Positions 62,101 through 64,000 of a stretch of 64,000 nucleotides of DNA are shown one piece after another. Each line of letters begins with the position of its first letter. Positions within the stretch are counted from its first letter, which is position 1. Source of the DNA: Daphnia carinata (taxonomy: Eukaryota; Arthropoda; Branchiopoda; Diplostraca; Daphniidae); NCBI RefSeq assembly GCF_022539665.2, contig NC_081334.1, forward strand, positions 2,356,001-2,420,000. Reading direction: 5' to 3'. A program made the translations under genes and the position numbers. Below the pieces are notes generated by a model. It ran no database searches. It worked only from the letters and a program-made list of their open reading frames with translations, and was not told the origin of the DNA.

Positions 62101-64000
62101 TAGTTTCACAGTTCATAGATAGTTTTCCTTTTCCTTGTGGTTGGTTGCCCCTTGTTGTTCTTTTGTATTTTTTTTTCCTTGTCTTTCGTCGTTCGAGTTT
62201 CCTTTGCCAACATCAGAGATTCCACCGGTTTCTTCCGTATCGAAATTAGAAAAGAAATAGATGCGGCAACTACTTCGTCTTGACTACCCTCTTCCGCACC
62301 CGCCTAGATGCTTACCCTTTTTTTCGTGAGGGGTCCCTCTTTTCTTTTTCCCTTTTCCTATTTTTGTGTTGTTAAACAGCTGGCCAAGAATCAAACAGTA
62401 TTTCCGGCGAGTTTATGAATTCGTAAGGCAAGAGTTATGTGAACATGAGACAGGATCCAAAGAATGCGGTCATTATTTTCCCTCAGGTCGTTGAACTTAA
62501 CTCTTCTTTTATCTGCCTTGTTTTTTTTGTGTTTTTTTAAATCAGGCCAACGGATTAGGGTTCCAGTTCAGTTCCAAATTTAAATTCAGTTTTATTTGAT
62601 TAATATCAACTAATTCACCATAACAGTGCGTTTTTTTTTATAATTTTCTTTTGTTTTGCCATTTTTTTTCTTTTTTTTTTTTCTTTTTTTAACTTTTTCT
62701 TTGCTCATTAACGGTATGCGCTGACGATATAACTCGCACTCGATGCACATCTTTTTTCTTATTAAAAACATTTTTGATTTCGGCTTTGGTTTTCTTCTTG
62801 GAAGTCTCAAATTTCGATTCCAACGTTTGTAATCATTCCGTATCTTTTGTGTTTTTCTCGTTTATTCTGCAAATGTAAAAACAAACAAACAAAAATCCGC
62901 TCTTCTCCGCCACGATGCGCTCTCCCCGGCCTACACTTGTGTGTGCGTGCCCCCGATGATTAAAAACAAAAAATGTAAAAACCAAAACAAAAACTGATCT
63001 ACGACGAAAAAGCCCGAAGACTGGTTAAAGTCAGCGTCGGAGTGCGTGTCTTTCGAAGCGTGCGGACCCAGAGGGTGAACTGTTGAGAATGAGGAAAGAA
63101 ACAGAGTGACACATTCACGAAACACCGCGTAAAGATGATTCTCTATGTATCCACTTCCCCCCATTCTCACCGCGTCAGGTATTCACTTGTTCTCGTGTGA
63201 CAGCTCTTGGCATTTGATTTTTTTCATTTTTTTTTTTTTACGTTTTTTTGGCCGTTGCCGCCAACCCCACCGCCTCGTTTTTCTTTTATCGTTTGGCTTT
63301 GTACGGTTGCTTTTTTAACATCACAATTTTTCTTTTCTTTTTTAATTTGATTTAATCGAACTGGAAAGCGTGCGCTTAATTCTCCGTACGTATATAAGTT
63401 GGGCATTTATTGGTCTCCGCTTAACTTCCTACTGATTTATGCAAGTGCCGCATAGCGTAAAAAAGAGCATGTTCATTGCTTGGGTAAAAAAATATTTAAA
63501 TTCATAAAATGAGCTAATGATTTTAATGCAAGAAGAGTTGGTGGGAGGGGGGTTAATTTCATATCATTATTCGCTGTTCAAACGATTCTCGGACAGCAAA
63601 ACTCGTTAGCTGGAATGTACAGGAATTTAAAACATTTAAAGAATCATTCTATATTTAAATTCGCCGAGGTTTTTCACTTTCAGTGTTAGATATTTATATG
63701 TATGAAACCATGTAATTTTTAAATCATGTTTCTGCATTCATCACGACGTGAAAATGCTGGCACCATTTAAATACGGATGTCCATTAATCCACCGAATAAT
63801 CCACTTTTGATCGTTTGCCTGAATCACTTCATTCCTGTGCATTATCATTACGTTTCGTCATCTAACTCTCCGAAATTTTGTTTGTTTGTTTGTCTCCATT
63901 GTCATAATTTTGTTCTGTGTATCCTTTCCAGATCGTTTGCGTCGCACGGGCCGCGCTCCTCGCAATTTGACAGCTGGCTACATCCTGAAGAAAGACACTC
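59182..64000 (+). CDS. tmod: Tropomodulin, 3' end beyond the window
   Basis: Tropomodulin caps actin pointed ends together with tropomyosin, in sarcomeres and the membrane skeleton. Exons: 59182-59304, 59376-59543, 60471-60594, 60698-60938, 61009-61137, 61225-61321, 61576-61726 and 63932 to beyond 64000. The start MTSKKLYGKDLKEFDDVDVD fits the first tropomyosin-binding and actin-binding region. DDLLTQLSAEELEILSKEVD, VNRKQLIDHINKIALETPDQ and GFHSMMNQDQYH follow, then the leucine-rich repeat domain (LEVLSLSNTGLTDRTAEKLA, GIVRLVKSLLVQKNIEEFRA, NPTLMRVGLFFEFNDARSRV). The last exon seen reads NRLRRTGRAPRNLTAGYILK. ATG 59182 is preceded by CCGCAGCC, a good context. A second possible 3' end is listed separately. 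Confidence 0.95.
59544..60470 (+). other. Tropomodulin intron 2
   Basis: 927 bp, much longer than its neighbours. It includes a TATATAA at 59853-59859 followed by an open frame of about 80 codons at 59862-60101 with no homology. It could hold an internal promoter or enhancer, but nothing specific supports this. Confidence 0.35.
62380..62426 (+). CDS. tmod: Candidate alternative last exon of tropomodulin
   Basis: An acceptor (GTTAAACAG|CT) joins in phase after the exon ending at 61726. It adds TGQESNSISGEFMNS and a TAA at 62424-62426. It sits in the 2.2-kb intron before the exon at 63932. The joined protein would end just after the last leucine-rich-repeat helix with a short Ser-rich tail in place of the basic RRTGRAPRN segment. 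Confidence 0.45.
62427..63931. other. Tropomodulin intron / alternative 3' UTR region
   Basis: 1.5 kb, T-rich with many homopolymers (T runs near 62631, 62672 and 63227). It would be the 3' UTR of the short isoform if the exon at 62380 is used. No RNA gene or repeat family was recognised. Confidence 0.4.

Overview
This is eukaryotic, intron-rich DNA. The short introns (mostly 50-120 bp), the arthropod-type gene set and the lineage-style families point to a crustacean, most likely a branchiopod such as Daphnia. That placement is inference: no rRNA or mitochondrial marker lies in the window. Gene models were built by hand from reading frame, splice-site and phase matching, so the coding exons listed here sum to whole codons wherever a complete model is claimed.

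Layout. 1-2.2 kb: a divergent pair, a TPR co-chaperone (SGT, minus, running off the left edge) and the mitochondrial import subunit Tim17 (plus). 2.2-11.9 kb: a long low-complexity, GA-rich region that looks like the promoter and 5' leader of a coiled-coil protein coded at 8.8-11.9 kb. 13.0-15.3 kb (minus): MIER1, an ELM2/SANT corepressor. 15.8-18.1 kb (plus): a WD-repeat axonemal dynein intermediate chain with an RFX X-box just before its start. 19.1-21.7 kb: a secreted C1q-domain protein with a large unassigned N-terminal region. 22.2-25.9 kb (minus): prolyl 4-hydroxylase alpha with two alternative homologous exons. 28.8-30.1 kb (minus): CDC123. 30.1-33.2 kb: AT-rich, repeat-bearing DNA including a foldback element.

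33.3-41.0 kb: four tandem short-chain dehydrogenases of the HSD17B12 / 3-oxoacyl-CoA reductase type (A-D), with a fifth (E) at 52.7-54.1 kb. Between D and E lie a Myb/SANT-like gene, an FLVCR-type transporter (44.4-46.5 kb) and a small secreted collagen (47.3-49.2 kb, minus). 54.6-56.2 kb holds one doubtful and one convincing secreted-peptide gene; the latter is an NPY/NPF-family precursor. 59.2 kb to the right edge: tropomodulin, with a candidate alternative last exon.

The most interesting material is (i) the dehydrogenase array, where each paralogue carries private introns and one copy (D) has a rewritten active site and cofactor site but an intact frame, (ii) the NPY-like RYamide precursor, (iii) the alternative exons in prolyl 4-hydroxylase, and (iv) the X-box on the dynein gene. 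I found no CRISPR, rRNA or tRNA gene, and no complete autonomous transposon.
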